A program made the position numbers and the translations under genes. DNA of 64,000 bases from Fimbriimonadaceae bacterium (lineage in GTDB: Bacteria; Armatimonadota; Fimbriimonadia; Fimbriimonadales; Fimbriimonadaceae). Below the pieces are notes generated by a model, which was not told the origin of the DNA, searched no databases, and worked only from the letters and a program-made list of their open reading frames with translations. Shown here in pieces: positions 26,196 to 36,843 of the stretch. The stretch covers positions 1-64,000 of the forward strand of contig JAMLGR010000007.1 in NCBI GenBank assembly GCA_023957775.1, in the 5' to 3' direction. Positions within the stretch are counted from its first letter, which is position 1; each line of letters opens with the position of its first letter.

Positions 26196-27941
26196 TTGGG
26201 AGTGCCTGTTGGAGTGTCTTCGGAGATGAGCGAGGGATCGGGGTCAGAGCAGAGGTTGCAGCAGATGCAAGCTCAGCTCGCCGGTGCACTCAAACGCATC
26301 CAAGAGCTTGAGTCCGAGCGCCAAGGTCTCGAAGACCGCATCAAGGCGTCTCCCCAATCCGGCCGCATGGCCGAGACCGTCGACGTCGCGCCGATCAACG
26401 AAGCCGACGTCACCCTTCGCCGCTTGGTGCAGCGCATCGCGATGATTCTCCAGGCGGAGAAGATCGTGATCATGTTCTTCGACCGGGAGCGCGGCGAACT
26501 GATCGGGATTCCTCCCGCCTACGGCGTCGACGAGGATCTGTTGAGCGTCTTCCGGGTGCGGGCGACCCAGGGCGTCTCCGGACTCGTTTTCCGAGACACG
26601 GAGCCGGTGATCTTCCACGACGCCACCTCCGACCCGAGGACCCAAAAAGACCCTTTTTCGCTTCTTCACGTCAATAACGGCATCACCGTGCCTCTTGTGA
26701 TCGAGCGCCGCGACGAGGAGAACCGGGTCGTCGAGCGGACGGTCATCGGAGTCCTGCACGCCTTCAACAAGCGGCACGGCGAGGACTTCAACGACGAAGA
26801 CGTGCGCCTGCTCGAGCGGATGGCGCGAAACGTCGGCTCGATCATCGCCAATCTCCAGCTTTACCGCGAGGTCGTCGAAGAGCGCGAAGAACTTCTCCAG
26901 ACGTTCGAGTCCCTCACCGCCGGCTTGATCCTCGTGTCGATGGAAGGCAAGATCAGCCAGATGAACGCGTCGGCTCGGGCAATCTTCGGATTCCCTAACG
27001 ACGTGATCGGCAAACCCTACCAAGACGTGATGGGCCAGGCCGAACTTCGGGACGTCTTCGAGGCAGGCCTCCGAGGCGAAGAGAAGACCAAGCCCGACGT
27101 CACGCTGCTCATCAACGGGATGGAGCGCATCTTCCAGGTCCAATCGGCCCAGGTGCGCAACGAGGACGGCAAGCCCCTCGGGATCGTCGCGATCCTCAAC
27201 GACTACACCGAGATCAAGAACATCGAGCGGATGAAGAGCTCGTTCGTGGCCATGGCCTCGCACGAACTCCGTACCCCGCTCACGGCCATCAAGGGGTTCG
27301 TCAGCACACTGCTGATGGACGACGGCTTCTCGAACGACGAGCGCCGCGAGTTCTACATGATCATCGACCAGGAGTGCGACCGTCTGACGCGCCTGATCAA
27401 CGACCTGCTGAACACGGCGCGCATCGAAGCGGGCGAGAGCCTGAAGCCCAACTACAGCAACGTGCATTTCCGACAGCTTCTGGAGAAGGTGCTCATGATC
27501 CAGAAGCAGAGCACGTCCCGGCACACGCTGGTGCTCAAGGCGCCCGAGACCATTCCGGAGATCGTGGGCGACGAGGACAAACTCGACCAGGTGCTGACGA
27601 ACCTGCTGAACAACGCCATCAAATACTCGCCGAACGGCGGACAGATCACCCTGTCGTGCGAGGTCGACGGGAACGAGCTGCTCGTGGGGGTCCAAGACGA
27701 GGGCTTGGGGATCCCGAAGGAGCACCAGGCCCGCGTGTTCGACAAGTTCCACCGCGTGAACAACGACGACAACAGGCGCATCTACGGGACGGGTTTGGGC
27801 CTTTACTTGGTGAAGCACTTGGTGGAGACCGTCCACCTTGGGAAGATCTGGGTGGAGTCGGAGGTCGGCAAGGGCTCGACGTTCTACTTCCGGATTCCGA
27901 CCAACCTCGACATCGAGCACGCCAAGGCGCTGAACACCTAG
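26196..27941 (+). CDS. Cytoplasmic sensor histidine kinase, GAF-PAS-HisKA-HATPase
   Basis: 581 residues without a membrane segment. A coiled coil (about 14-50) leads to a GAF domain (about 65-225), a PAS domain (about 232-345; ILVSMEGKISQMNASARAIF), the dimerisation helix with the phospho-acceptor His in SHELRTPLTAI (His356) and the ATPase domain (NLLNNAIKYSPNGG, DEGLGIPKE, GTGLGLYLVKHLVE). The TTG at 26196 is chosen because GAGGAGGT lies 4 nt upstream; ATG at 26226 is the alternative. No response regulator is adjacent, so it is an orphan kinase whose ligand is unknown. Confidence 0.93.
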   Translation: MGVPVGVSSEMSEGSGSEQRLQQMQAQLAGALKRIQELESERQGLEDRIKASPQSGRMAETVDVAPINEADVTLRRLVQRIAMILQAEKIVIMFFDRERGELIGIPPAYGVDEDLLSVFRVRATQGVSGLVFRDTEPVIFHDATSDPRTQKDPFSLLHVNNGITVPLVIERRDEENRVVERTVIGVLHAFNKRHGEDFNDEDVRLLERMARNVGSIIANLQLYREVVEEREELLQTFESLTAGLILVSMEGKISQMNASARAIFGFPNDVIGKPYQDVMGQAELRDVFEAGLRGEEKTKPDVTLLINGMERIFQVQSAQVRNEDGKPLGIVAILNDYTEIKNIERMKSSFVAMASHELRTPLTAIKGFVSTLLMDDGFSNDERREFYMIIDQECDRLTRLINDLLNTARIEAGESLKPNYSNVHFRQLLEKVLMIQKQSTSRHTLVLKAPETIPEIVGDEDKLDQVLTNLLNNAIKYSPNGGQITLSCEVDGNELLVGVQDEGLGIPKEHQARVFDKFHRVNNDDNRRIYGTGLGLYLVKHLVETVHLGKIWVESEVGKGSTFYFRIPTNLDIEHAKALNT

Positions 27942-27963
27942 CGCCCACGGGGGACGGCACCGC

Positions 27964-30392
<2,429 letters not shown>

Positions 30393-30457
30393 GAAACAGG
30401 ATACCCGGACGGGCGGGTTTCTCAGGTTCAAACAGAGCCCAAGACCCGCCCCCGATA

Positions 30458-30466
30458 TGCTACTAT
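30458..30466 (+). promoter_or_regulatory. Putative extended -10 of efp
   Basis: TGCTACTAT fits TGnTAnnnT. It lies 35 nt before the efp start. No -35 at standard spacing. Confidence 0.4.
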
Positions 30467-30501
30467 CGTGCGCGAATCACATTCGAAGAGGGGATTGAGT
30501 T

Positions 30502-31068
30502 TTGGCGATCGACACCAGCGATTTCAAGAACGGCATGCACATCGAGTTGGACGGCGAGGTTTACACCATCGTCGACTTCCAGCACGTGAAACCCGGCAAG
30601 GGCGGCGCGTTCGTCCGCACGCGCCTCAAGAAGGTGCGGACGGGACAAGCGATTGAAAAAACTTTCCGATCGGGTGAGCGCGTCGAACCCGTGTTCATCG
30701 AGAAGCAGGCGATGCAGTTCCTCTATCGGCAGGGCACCGACCTCGTGATGATGGATCTGGACTCTTACGAACAGATTCCTGTCGCGGAGGAAGCGCTCGG
30801 AGACCAGGGGAAGTATCTCAAAGAAGAGATGGAGATCGTGAGGCTCATGGCGAACGGCGAGGCCCTGGGCTACGAGCTTCCCAATTTTGTGGAGTTGGAG
30901 GTTGTGGAAACAGATCCGGGATACAAAGGCGACACGGTCAGCGGAAGCACCAAGCCCGCGAAGTTGGAGACCGGCGCGATGGTCCTGGTTCCGTTTCACA
31001 TCAACGAAGGCGACGTCGTGAAGATCGACACGCGATCTGACAGCTATCTGGAGCGGGTGAAAAAGTAG
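30502..31068 (+). CDS. efp: Translation elongation factor P
   Basis: EF-P, 188 residues, which rescues ribosomes stalled at proline runs. Three OB/KOW domains: NGMHIELDGEVYTIVDFQHV, the tip loop KPGKGGAF with Lys33 at the modified position, then NFVELEVVETDPGYKGDT and the C-terminal FHINEGDVVKIDTRSDSYLERV. The Lys tip with Gly rather than Pro neighbours is of the PGKGGAF kind; no EpmA or other modifying enzyme is in the window. TTG start at 30502. Confidence 0.97.
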   Translation: MAIDTSDFKNGMHIELDGEVYTIVDFQHVKPGKGGAFVRTRLKKVRTGQAIEKTFRSGERVEPVFIEKQAMQFLYRQGTDLVMMDLDSYEQIPVAEEALGDQGKYLKEEMEIVRLMANGEALGYELPNFVELEVVETDPGYKGDTVSGSTKPAKLETGAMVLVPFHINEGDVVKIDTRSDSYLERVKK

Positions 31069-31084
31069 GAGTGACGCGCGAGGA

Positions 31085-32167
31085 ATGAGCAAGCCAGCCG
31101 GCTACGGACCCAGTCGGGACCTTGAGGATGCGCTTCAGGGCGCCCTCGACAGCATCGCCCGGTTTCTCGTCTATGCGGGCGGATTGGCCACGCTCATCTC
31201 GGTCGGATTCCTGATCTACACGTTCATCGTTTTCTCCGGGCCTTCGCAGGCGAGCGTGGCTCAGGCCGCCAGCAACATCGAGATCTTCAGGAAGATCCTG
31301 ATGGCCGGAATCGCCGCGCTGGGCGTTGGTACGACGTACTCGTTCTGGGGCGAAGAGACGCTTGGCGTGCTGCAGCTCATGGTTGCGGCGGTCCTCTACT
31401 TGGCGCCGCTGTTTGTTCCCTCGCTGATCTCGGGCGGCAACGTGGCCCCGGTGGGCGCGAGAGCCCTATCGGCCCTGCAGACCGGCGGTCTTATTCTCGG
31501 CCTGATCGCCGTGTGCGTGCTGATCGTGGACGCGTCGCTTCGTGTGCGGGACCGGGCGAATCAGGGCGCCCGCGCGGACCAGCTCAAGTACGGAAAGGGG
31601 CTCAAAGAGGAGAAGGACATCCAGAACGTCTTTCTCGGCAAGTGCTGGCAGCTCCCCTACTGTCGGAAGTTCGTCCGCGAGCGGTGCCCGATCTACCACA
31701 GCCGGCGCACGTGCTGGCGCGAGCGGGTCGGATGCATGTGCGAAGAAGAGGTCATTCGGAACGCGATGGAGAACAAGCCCATCCCGAAGGACATGGTCGC
31801 CGCCGCCCGCTTCATCCCCTACAACAACCGGGTGACGCTCGAGCAGAAGAAGGAGCGATGTCGCCAGTGCGTGATCTACAACGAGCACCAGAAGCACAAG
31901 TACAAGGCCATCATGCCCGTCACCGTGCTGGCGTTCGCCGGGTTCTACGTGCTGTTCCGCCCCCAGCTTCTCGCCGCGACGGGTGCCTTCGTGCAGAAGA
32001 TCGACGCGATCGTCGGCACGGCGACTTTTCGACCGGACGGCGTCCAGGAGACTTCGACGTTCACCACGGGCATCTTCCAAGAGATGCTCCTGGTGTGCTT
32101 CATGATCGTCGCGCTCACATACGCGATGAAGATCATCGAGTTCCTGATCTTCAAGCTCAAGGTGTAA
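31085..32167 (+). CDS. Cysteine-rich multi-pass membrane protein, unknown
   Basis: 360 residues, no family recognised. Likely membrane helices at about 27-50, 71-88, 95-117, 132-152, 276-294 and 335-355. Between the fourth and fifth lies a soluble loop with clustered cysteines (187, 193, 201, 210, 217, 219) and a CRQC pair (259, 262), in a setting of many Arg and Tyr (WQLPYCRKFVRERCPIY). The spacing suggests a metal or Fe-S site, but no known ferredoxin or zinc-ribbon pattern is matched. It begins 16 nt after efp and ends 1 nt before the rtcA-like gene. Confidence 0.75.
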   Translation: MSKPAGYGPSRDLEDALQGALDSIARFLVYAGGLATLISVGFLIYTFIVFSGPSQASVAQAASNIEIFRKILMAGIAALGVGTTYSFWGEETLGVLQLMVAAVLYLAPLFVPSLISGGNVAPVGARALSALQTGGLILGLIAVCVLIVDASLRVRDRANQGARADQLKYGKGLKEEKDIQNVFLGKCWQLPYCRKFVRERCPIYHSRRTCWRERVGCMCEEEVIRNAMENKPIPKDMVAAARFIPYNNRVTLEQKKERCRQCVIYNEHQKHKYKAIMPVTVLAFAGFYVLFRPQLLAATGAFVQKIDAIVGTATFRPDGVQETSTFTTGIFQEMLLVCFMIVALTYAMKIIEFLIFKLKV

Positions 32168-32168
32168 G

Positions 32169-33230
32169 GTGGCCGTCCTAGGCGCCCCACTGATCATCGA
32201 CGGTTCGCACGGCGAGGGGGGCGGGGCACTCGTCCGGACCGCTCTGGCGATGGCCGCCCTCACCCAACAGCCGGTCCGGATCGTGAACGTGCGCGGCGGA
32301 ACGGGTGCCCCGGGGCTCAATCCCGAGGATCTGACGGTGCTTCGTGCCGTGGCGTGGTGCTCTGGAGCCGAGGTGCTCGGCGCCGATCCCGGCTCCAACA
32401 GCGTCAGCTTCTTGCCGACCCGACGCCCGCGAGGGATGAACGAACTGCTCGACATCAGCGAGGGGCAGGATGGGCCGGGCTTCGCCAACGCCCTCGTGGT
32501 GCTCAACTCGTTGCTGCCGCTGTTGGCGCGCACGGGCAGCTACTCCTCGCTGAGCGCGCAAGGGGAGACCTACGCCAGCCGCGTGCTCAGCTACGACTAC
32601 TTCGCGAACGTGACGCTGCGGGCCGCGCGCAGCTTTGGGCTCTACGCGGTGCCGGACCTGCCGTTCGCCGGGTTTGGGCGGGGCAGCAGGGGCGAAGTAC
32701 GGCTCGAGGTGGAGCCCAGCGCCCTGACCGGCGTCGATTGGCAAACCCGCGGAGCGTTGGTCGGAGTGCGGGCGCTGGTGACCACGGGAGAGCTTCCCGA
32801 GCAGGTCGCCGCCCGTGGGCTTCAGCATCTGGGGCGCTTGGCCTTCTACGCGGGTTTCGAGGTCGAGGCGGACGCGAACCTCGTGCCTTCCAAGGGGCCC
32901 GGCGCCATGGTCACCGTGTGGGGAGAGTTCGAGCGGGGATTGGGCGGGTGCGCCGTGATGGGCCAGCGCGGTGTGCGCATCGAGGCGGTCGCCCAGCAGG
33001 CGTTCGAGGGCTTCGCCCAGTGGATGCGAACGGACGCGACCGTCGACGAGTACCTGGCGGACCAGATCCTCATTCTCGCCGCGATGGCGGAGGGGCAAAC
33101 GCGGTTCCGGACCCCGAACCTCACGCCGCGGTTCCTCACCAGCGCGTGGGTGATCAAGCAGTTCCTGCCGATCCACATCACGATTCGAGGCGCCGAAGGA
33201 GAGCCCGGGGACGTGACGATCAGGCGATAG
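32169..33230 (+). CDS. rtcA: RNA 3'-phosphate cyclase homologue lacking the catalytic His
   Basis: 353 residues, RtcA/Rcl1 fold: IIDGSHGEGGGALVRTALAMA at the start, RGGTGAPGLNPEDLT, then GYGRGS-like GFGRGSRGEV, and DEYLADQILILAAMAEG near the end. RtcA converts RNA 3'-phosphate to a 2',3'-cyclic phosphate through a His-AMP. In E. coli the nucleophile lies in SCHLLTN, about 10 residues before a conserved RFLP. Here the same place reads TPRFLTS before QFLP, so His is replaced by Arg (residue 321). As in eukaryotic Rcl1, the protein may be non-catalytic. GTG start 1 nt after the previous gene. Confidence 0.88.
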   Translation: MAVLGAPLIIDGSHGEGGGALVRTALAMAALTQQPVRIVNVRGGTGAPGLNPEDLTVLRAVAWCSGAEVLGADPGSNSVSFLPTRRPRGMNELLDISEGQDGPGFANALVVLNSLLPLLARTGSYSSLSAQGETYASRVLSYDYFANVTLRAARSFGLYAVPDLPFAGFGRGSRGEVRLEVEPSALTGVDWQTRGALVGVRALVTTGELPEQVAARGLQHLGRLAFYAGFEVEADANLVPSKGPGAMVTVWGEFERGLGGCAVMGQRGVRIEAVAQQAFEGFAQWMRTDATVDEYLADQILILAAMAEGQTRFRTPNLTPRFLTSAWVIKQFLPIHITIRGAEGEPGDVTIRR

Positions 33231-33242
33231 GGGTGTTTGGCA

Positions 33243-33270
33243 AGCACGCCCGTCGAGCGGGCGTGGCACC
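33243..33270. repeat. Dispersed 28-bp palindrome, copy 1
   Basis: Stem CACGCCCG/CGGGCGTG with a 5-nt loop, extended to 28 bp that match 43574-43601 in reverse with one mismatch. It lies between convergent stop codons and may serve as a two-way terminator. Confidence 0.85.
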
Positions 33271-33281
33271 TCTTCGGGGGG

Positions 33282-34559
33282 CTACTTCTTGACCTGGGGG
33301 CTGTACTGCGGGTGGCCGAAGTCGCCGAGCTGCCCCGTGATGTTGCGAAGGCCCGTGCCGTCCCGGCGGATCTCGTGAATAGCGCGCTTGCCCTGGTCCG
33401 TCATCACGAACAGGATGCGGTCGCTGTCCGGCGCCCACGACGGATCCTGGATCGCCCCCTTGATGACCGCGGTGGCCGTCTTGCCACCCTCGCCACGTGC
33501 CGGCATGACCACCAGGTCGGCCGATTCCACCTGGCCGCTTCCCGTGTGCTTGCCCGTGACGAGCATCAGGGTGGACCCGTCGGGCGAGACGCGGGGAAGG
33601 GTGAAGGCCAGATCGTCGGTGTTGCTCGCCGCGATCGGGGGTTGGGCGTTCTTCAAGTCGTTGGGATCGATCACGCCGACCATGTGCTGGAACGGCTTCT
33701 TGATCCGGCCGTTCTCGATGAACTGCTCGGGAATATTCTCACGGTCGGGGAATTGAAAACCGATGGCCACGTAGACGACCTCGCCCGTCTTGGGATTCAC
33801 GTCGAACTCGACGCGCTCGCCGGCGATGACGGCGAAGGGGGGCTGCAACTGCTCTCCGCCCAAGTTCTGGAGGATGAGCACCTCCCCGAGGTCGTTGCGC
33901 ATCACGGCGACGATCCAGTCCCGCCCGTTGCCTGCCCACCTCGCTCGCCGGACGCTGCTGCCAAAGTGCTCGTAGAGGGCGTCGAACTGGCTGCCGACCC
34001 CGCCTTCGCTTGTGGCGGACCGCTCTCGGCCCACCGGAGGCAGCACCTGGGGCGTGGAGCCGTCGGTGGGGTCGAGCTGGAGCACGAATCCGCCGGACGT
34101 GATGAGGGCGAAGTCGTTGGCGTTGGGCACCATGGGCGAAGGGAACTCGATCGTGGTCTTGGCCCGGCTGCCGAAGGTGCGGCGGGTCACCGTTTGGCTG
34201 CCGGGGTTCCAGCGGAAGATGTTGTACGTGTTGTCTTCGCGATCGCTGCTGAAGAAGATTCGGTTTCCGTCCGGACGCCAAACGGGGTCGCGGTCCGACG
34301 CGGGGGCCTTGTAGCCTGGGCTGGGGACCAACTTCCCCTGGGGATCGATCAGGACGACCTGGTTGCCGTCCTCCACCTCTTGGACGGCGGCGATCATGCC
34401 CACCGTATCCACGGAGAACGGCAGATCGATGTCCCCGCCCAGCCCGCGATACCACTGATAACCCAGCAACAGCGCGGCGATCGTAAAGAGACCGCCCACA
34501 AAGCGGATCATCATCTTGCGGGTGACGAGGGGCGGACGGGTGCCAGTGGATTTATCCAT
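33282..34559 (-). CDS. Membrane-anchored TolB-like propeller protein
   Basis: 425 residues. One membrane anchor (about 16-38, MMIRFVGGLFTIAALLLGY) is followed by a periplasmic beta-propeller with TolB/PD40 repeats: DRDPVWRPDGNRIFFSSDRE, FTLPRVSPDGSTLMLVTG, IQDPSWAPDSDRILFVMTD and a last GHPQYSP. Such propellers scaffold protein contacts. No Tol-Pal genes are near, so it is not called tolB. It overlaps the fmt end by 8 nt and closes a def-fmt operon. Confidence 0.8.
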   Translation of the reverse strand: MDKSTGTRPPLVTRKMMIRFVGGLFTIAALLLGYQWYRGLGGDIDLPFSVDTVGMIAAVQEVEDGNQVVLIDPQGKLVPSPGYKAPASDRDPVWRPDGNRIFFSSDREDNTYNIFRWNPGSQTVTRRTFGSRAKTTIEFPSPMVPNANDFALITSGGFVLQLDPTDGSTPQVLPPVGRERSATSEGGVGSQFDALYEHFGSSVRRARWAGNGRDWIVAVMRNDLGEVLILQNLGGEQLQPPFAVIAGERVEFDVNPKTGEVVYVAIGFQFPDRENIPEQFIENGRIKKPFQHMVGVIDPNDLKNAQPPIAASNTDDLAFTLPRVSPDGSTLMLVTGKHTGSGQVESADLVVMPARGEGGKTATAVIKGAIQDPSWAPDSDRILFVMTDQGKRAIHEIRRDGTGLRNITGQLGDFGHPQYSPQVKK

Positions 34560-35478
34560 CGTTCTCCTTCAACAGCGAATCGCCGGCTCGGATCCTCGCC
34601 CCATTGGCAAAATCCCGTCCCGACATGCGCTTTTTACCTTCCGGCTGAACTTCGAGCCACGCCATGGCTCCGTCGGCGAAGGCCACGACCAGTTCGGGCG
34701 ACGTCGCCACGACGTCGCCAGGCGAGCCCTGGCCCGTCCTCCTCCTCGCGTCCCACACCCGGAGGCGGCCGTGGGCCGTTTCAACGAACGCCCCGGGGTT
34801 GGGTGTGAACGCACGGTACCGGTTGTACTCCCCCGAAAGCGGGGCGGCGAGCCGCAGCCGCGCCTCGTGGCGTTCGACCTTCGGTGCCAGCGTGGCTCGC
34901 GAGGAATCCTGAGGCCTGCGAGTGTAGGCGCCCGCGGCCAGGCGAGCCGCCCACAGCACGACCTGCGCGGCGGCGACCCGGGCCAATCGTTCCTCCAACA
35001 TCCCGTAGGTCTCGTCCGGGTCGATCGGGACCCGGCACACGTTGATGAGATCGCCCGTGTCCATCCCGCGGTCCATCTGCATGAGCGTGACCCCGGTCAC
35101 GGTTTCGCCCGCCTCCAGGCACCGCTGGATGGGTGCGGCGCCCCGCCAGGCGGGAAGGATGGAGCCGTGCAGGTTGATTCCTCCTTGGCGGGCGCTGTCC
35201 AGGACCGCCTGGGAGAGGATCTGCCCGTAGCTGGCGACCAAGAGAAAATCAGCGTCGAGCGAACGGAGATGCTCCACGAACTCCGGGGCGCGGCTGCGTT
35301 CGGGCGTCTCCACGTGCAGGCCCAGCTCGAGCGCCCGCTGCTTGACCGGGGAAGCGTGCAGACGGAGCCCCCGACCCGATGGACGGTCCGGCTGGCTGAC
35401 CACAAGAACGAGGTGGGGCGCCATCGACTCGAGGGCGGGGACGGCGAACGCCCCCGTGCCGAAGAAGACGACCCTCAT
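34552..35478 (-). CDS. fmt: Methionyl-tRNA formyltransferase
   Basis: 308 residues. It formylates initiator Met-tRNA with 10-formyl-tetrahydrofolate. Motifs: VVFFGTGAFAVPALESM, VVSQPDRPSGRGLRL, VKQRALELGL, LLVASYGQILSQAVLD, then the folate/catalytic block INLHGSILPAWRGAAPIQR and GVTLMQMDRGMDTGD. The C-terminal OB part has FTPNPGAFVE. Its start overlaps the def stop (ATGA), the usual def-fmt pairing. Confidence 0.97.
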   Translation of the reverse strand: MRVVFFGTGAFAVPALESMAPHLVLVVSQPDRPSGRGLRLHASPVKQRALELGLHVETPERSRAPEFVEHLRSLDADFLLVASYGQILSQAVLDSARQGGINLHGSILPAWRGAAPIQRCLEAGETVTGVTLMQMDRGMDTGDLINVCRVPIDPDETYGMLEERLARVAAAQVVLWAARLAAGAYTRRPQDSSRATLAPKVERHEARLRLAAPLSGEYNRYRAFTPNPGAFVETAHGRLRVWDARRRTGQGSPGDVVATSPELVVAFADGAMAWLEVQPEGKKRMSGRDFANGARIRAGDSLLKENDG

Positions 35479-36011
35479 TCGGCCTCATCGGGCTTGACCG
35501 AGGGGTGCATCCAGTGCAGGGTCGCCAGGTCCACCTTGTCTAGGAACAGCACCCCGTTGAGATGGTCGATCTCGTGGAGGACGACGCGCGCGTGGATGCC
35601 CTCAAGCTCGAAGGTGACCTCGCGGCCACGCCGGTCCAACGCCTCGACTTCGACGTACTCGGCACGCTTGACGTCGCCGTACAGACCGGGGATGCTCAGG
35701 CACCCTTCTTCGCCGATCTGCTCGCCCTCGCTCTTGACCACGACCGGGTTGATCAAGCCCGTCGGGCGCATTCCCTCGGCGGCGATCACGATCACCCGCT
35801 GCAGGATGCCCAGTTGCGGGGCGGCGAGCCCGATGCCGTTGGCGCGCCGCATCACCGAAGCCATCTGGTCCACGAGCAATTGGGTCTTCTTCGTGAACTT
35901 CACGATCTCGGTCGCCGTTTGCCGGAGGCGAGGATCGGGCACCTTGATGATCGGCCGCTCCTCGTCGGTCACGTAAAGGTGTTTGAACTCCTGAGGAACC
36001 ACGACGTCCAT
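35475..36011 (-). CDS. def: Peptide deformylase
   Basis: Metalloenzyme of 178 residues removing the N-formyl group of new proteins. The three motifs are complete: GIGLAAPQLG, EEGCLSIPG with the metal-binding Cys, and HEIDHLNGVLF with two metal His and the catalytic Glu. An N-terminal extension of about 20 residues (MDVVVPQEFKHLYVTDEERP) precedes the usual start IIKVPDPRLRQ. Followed by fmt with a 4-nt overlap. Confidence 0.97.
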   Translation of the reverse strand: MDVVVPQEFKHLYVTDEERPIIKVPDPRLRQTATEIVKFTKKTQLLVDQMASVMRRANGIGLAAPQLGILQRVIVIAAEGMRPTGLINPVVVKSEGEQIGEEGCLSIPGLYGDVKRAEYVEVEALDRRGREVTFELEGIHARVVLHEIDHLNGVLFLDKVDLATLHWMHPSVKPDEAE

Positions 36012-36021
36012 GCCTTGCCGA

Positions 36022-36843
36022 TTATGGCATTCGCAGCGTCACGACCCGGGGGATGCCCCCCAAGTCGGAGGCGGTGCCGACGTGCTCCCACCCCGCGACT
36101 TCGAAGAGGTCCCGGACCCGCTCGGACTGTCCCATCCCCACTTCGGCGACCAGCAGGCCGCCCTTGTCGAGGATGCGGGGGGCTTCGCGGGCCAGCCGCA
36201 TGTAGCAGGCGAAGCCGCCCTCCCCCGCCCAGAGGGCGCCCGGAGGTTCCCACTCCGCGATTTCGCGCGGAAGCGGGTCCGCATGGGCGATATAGGGCGG
36301 GTTCGTCGCGATTACGTGGATCGACTGGTCGCGCAAGGGCGCCACCAGATCGCCCGCGAGGAGATCCACGTCGGCTCCGAGCTCCTCCCGGTTGCGGATG
36401 GCCCATCGGAGCGCGTCCGGAGAGACGTCGATGCCGGCGACGCGGAGGTCGGGTCGTTCGAGCTTCGCGGTGATGGCGATGCATCCGCTACCCGTTCCCA
36501 CATCGAGCACCGTTGCGCCAATCGGTGCCGCGCCGAGGAGCACCTCCACGAGGGTCTCGGTTTCGTGGCGAGGCACCAGGACCCCCGGTCCGACGTGGAA
36601 CGGACGGCCGTAGAACTCGCGCACGCCTCGGATGTAAGCCAGAGGTTCCCCTTCGAGGCGCCTTTCCAGGAGCTGGTCGGCGGCGGCCCTGTTGGCCATC
36701 GGCTCCCCGAGGTGTGGCAGGAGCTGCGATCGCTCGAGTCCCAGAGCGGTGGCGGCGAGGAGTTGTGCCTCGAGCCTGGGCGCCTCGACGCCCGCGAGCG
36801 CCAACCGGTCTTCGGCGACCCGTATCCACTCGCTCCGCGTCAT
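36022..36843 (-). CDS. prmC: Release factor glutamine methyltransferase PrmC
   Basis: 273 residues. It methylates the Gln of the GGQ motif in RF1 and RF2. SAM motif VLDVGTGSGCIAITAKLE, catalytic NPPYIAHADPLP and the PrmC N-domain signature EPLAYIRGVREFYGRPFHV with VLVPRHETE. The ATG at 36843 overlaps the stop of hflX by 4 nt. def lies 10 nt further on, so hflX-prmC-def-fmt are probably one transcript. Confidence 0.95.
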   Translation of the reverse strand: MTRSEWIRVAEDRLALAGVEAPRLEAQLLAATALGLERSQLLPHLGEPMANRAAADQLLERRLEGEPLAYIRGVREFYGRPFHVGPGVLVPRHETETLVEVLLGAAPIGATVLDVGTGSGCIAITAKLERPDLRVAGIDVSPDALRWAIRNREELGADVDLLAGDLVAPLRDQSIHVIATNPPYIAHADPLPREIAEWEPPGALWAGEGGFACYMRLAREAPRILDKGGLLVAEVGMGQSERVRDLFEVAGWEHVGTASDLGGIPRVVTLRMP

